A stretch of 64,000 nucleotides of DNA from Pseudomonas migulae (lineage in GTDB: Bacteria > Pseudomonadota > Gammaproteobacteria > Pseudomonadales > Pseudomonadaceae), in NCBI RefSeq assembly GCF_024169315.1, contig NZ_JALJWR010000001.1:1385501-1449500 (forward strand). The letters are read 5' to 3'. The notes below the pieces were generated by a model that was not told where the DNA came from, did no database searches, and worked only from the letters and a program-made list of their open reading frames with translations. Every line of letters begins with the position of its first letter. Position 1 is the first letter of the stretch. Below are positions 63,405 to 64,000 of this stretch, in pieces. A program made the position numbers and the translations under genes.

Positions 63405-63798
63405 ATGTCGACAAAAGTGCTGGTCTTGTACTACTCCACTTATGGCCACACTGAAACAATGGCACAAGCGATCGCTGAAGGGGCTCGGTCGGCGGGCACC
63501 GAAGTTTCGCTTAAACGTGTCCCCGAATTGATGTCGGAAGAAGTGGCACGCCAAGCGGGTGCAAATCTGGAGCAACGTGCCGATATCGCGACGCCTGGTG
63601 AACTGGTGGACTACGACGCCATTATTATCGGTACGCCAACCCGTTTCGGCCGGGTGTCTTCGCAAATGGCAAACTTCCTGGACCAGACCGGCGGGCTTTG
63701 GGCTGAAGGCAAACTGATCGGCAAAGTCGGCGGGGCGTTCGTTTCGACGCCACATCGCTGAAATCGCGACAGCGCTGGTACGTGGGCGTCAGGCGTAA
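63405..63798 (+). pseudogene. wrbA: wrbA with internal deletion and frameshift
   Basis: ATG 63405 with AAGGA upstream gives [20 protein letters not shown], the flavodoxin-like start of NAD(P)H:quinone oxidoreductase WrbA, continuing through [20 protein letters not shown] to GGAFVSTP. There the frame ends (TGA at 63759) after 118 residues instead of about 198. The next frame immediately reads [15 protein letters not shown] and stops at 63796-63798, which looks like WrbA's C-terminal helix (…HVAEIA…). So roughly a third of the gene, with the FMN-binding STASQHGGQE region, is missing and the ends are joined out of frame near 63755. A terminator follows. Confidence 0.8.
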
Positions 63799-63841
63799 TC
63801 ACGCTCCAGCCAACTATCGAAACCCGATTTATCCTTTTTGG

Positions 63842-63881
63842 GTCACCGCAGACCTCCACCTTTTGCTGCGGTGACTTTTTT
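63842..63881 (+). terminator. Intrinsic terminator after wrbA remnant
   Basis: GTCACCGCAG (63842-63851) pairs with CTGCGGTGAC (63866-63875), a perfect 10-bp stem, followed by T6. Sequence from here to the window end shows no gene. Confidence 0.85.
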
Positions 63882-64000
63882 ACGTCTGGTTAATCACAGA
63901 GCCATGTCAGCCGGCACAGTGCCCGGTTTACGCTTACCCCTGCCGCTCAGTCAGCTATATCGTTGGTGATAAGTGGTAAAGACCGGGTGAGCAGCTTCAA

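Noticed and set aside
1..64000. CRISPR arrays, tRNA or rRNA genes, transposases, prophage genes
   Set aside because: I saw no evenly spaced repeat-spacer pattern, no cloverleaf or rRNA-like sequence and no recombinase or phage protein. Absence is by eye only.

Overview
The window looks like a chromosomal segment from a member of the Pseudomonas fluorescens group. Four things point there: high-GC coding with Pseudomonas-style proteins (DUF2790, DUF6152/DUF6644, a galactose 1-dehydrogenase very like the P. fluorescens enzyme), REP hairpins built on GGCTTGCCAGCGATGG, a long composite intergenic repeat typical of the group, and abundant LysR/TetR regulator-enzyme cassettes. I saw no rRNA, tRNA, CRISPR array, transposase or phage gene. 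The species assignment is inference from memory of these families.

Layout. 0-5.6 kb: the end of a cysteine hydrolase gene, a ketoglutarate-semialdehyde-type dehydrogenase, a TetR regulator divergent from an SDR plus alpha/beta hydrolase pair (with a palindromic operator), and a ketopantoate-reductase-like gene. 5.6-6.4 kb: hydrolase remnant, REP elements and copy 1 of a ~460-bp composite repeat. 6.4-12.9 kb: transport genes (bile-acid symporter-like protein, tctCBA tripartite tricarboxylate transporter, chromate transporter chrA) and a DUF6152/DUF6644 pair. 13-16.7 kb: polyamine-type binding protein and FAD amine oxidase, divergent from a LysR gene. 16.8-20.2 kb: a two-component system preceded by two small exported-protein genes that share a 17-bp inverted-repeat box. 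20.2-20.9 kb: composite repeat copy 2. 20.9-30.3 kb: thiolase, large MscS channel, then an aldehyde dehydrogenase / cytochrome c / outer-membrane barrel / chemoreceptor group.

30.5-51.2 kb is accessory in character. It holds small regulator-effector cassettes (VOC protein, MFS + LysR, TetR + MFS + hydrolase, two SnoaL-like proteins, an HxlR-linked cluster with two F420-reductase-like paralogues), several decayed gene fragments, and about nine copies of a dispersed ~55-bp hairpin repeat. In the middle lies the most unusual system: a three-gene, tightly coupled operon (42026-44961) encoding an unrecognised helical protein, a double-domain KaiC-family ATPase and a soluble histidine kinase, followed by an Aer-like chemoreceptor with a candidate FliA promoter.

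51-64 kb: alanine exporter alaE, galactose dehydrogenase gal, another FAD oxidoreductase, a patatin-like lipase, a LysR/MFS pair, a translationally coupled enzyme cluster next to an AraC gene, a quinone-oxidoreductase-type MDR/LysR pair, and a decayed end with a truncated AEC transporter and a wrbA gene carrying an internal deletion.

Starts were moved from the longest ORF to an internal codon wherever a Shine-Dalgarno sequence, signal peptide or overlap with the previous gene argued for it. Family names come from recognising motifs by eye; no search was run.
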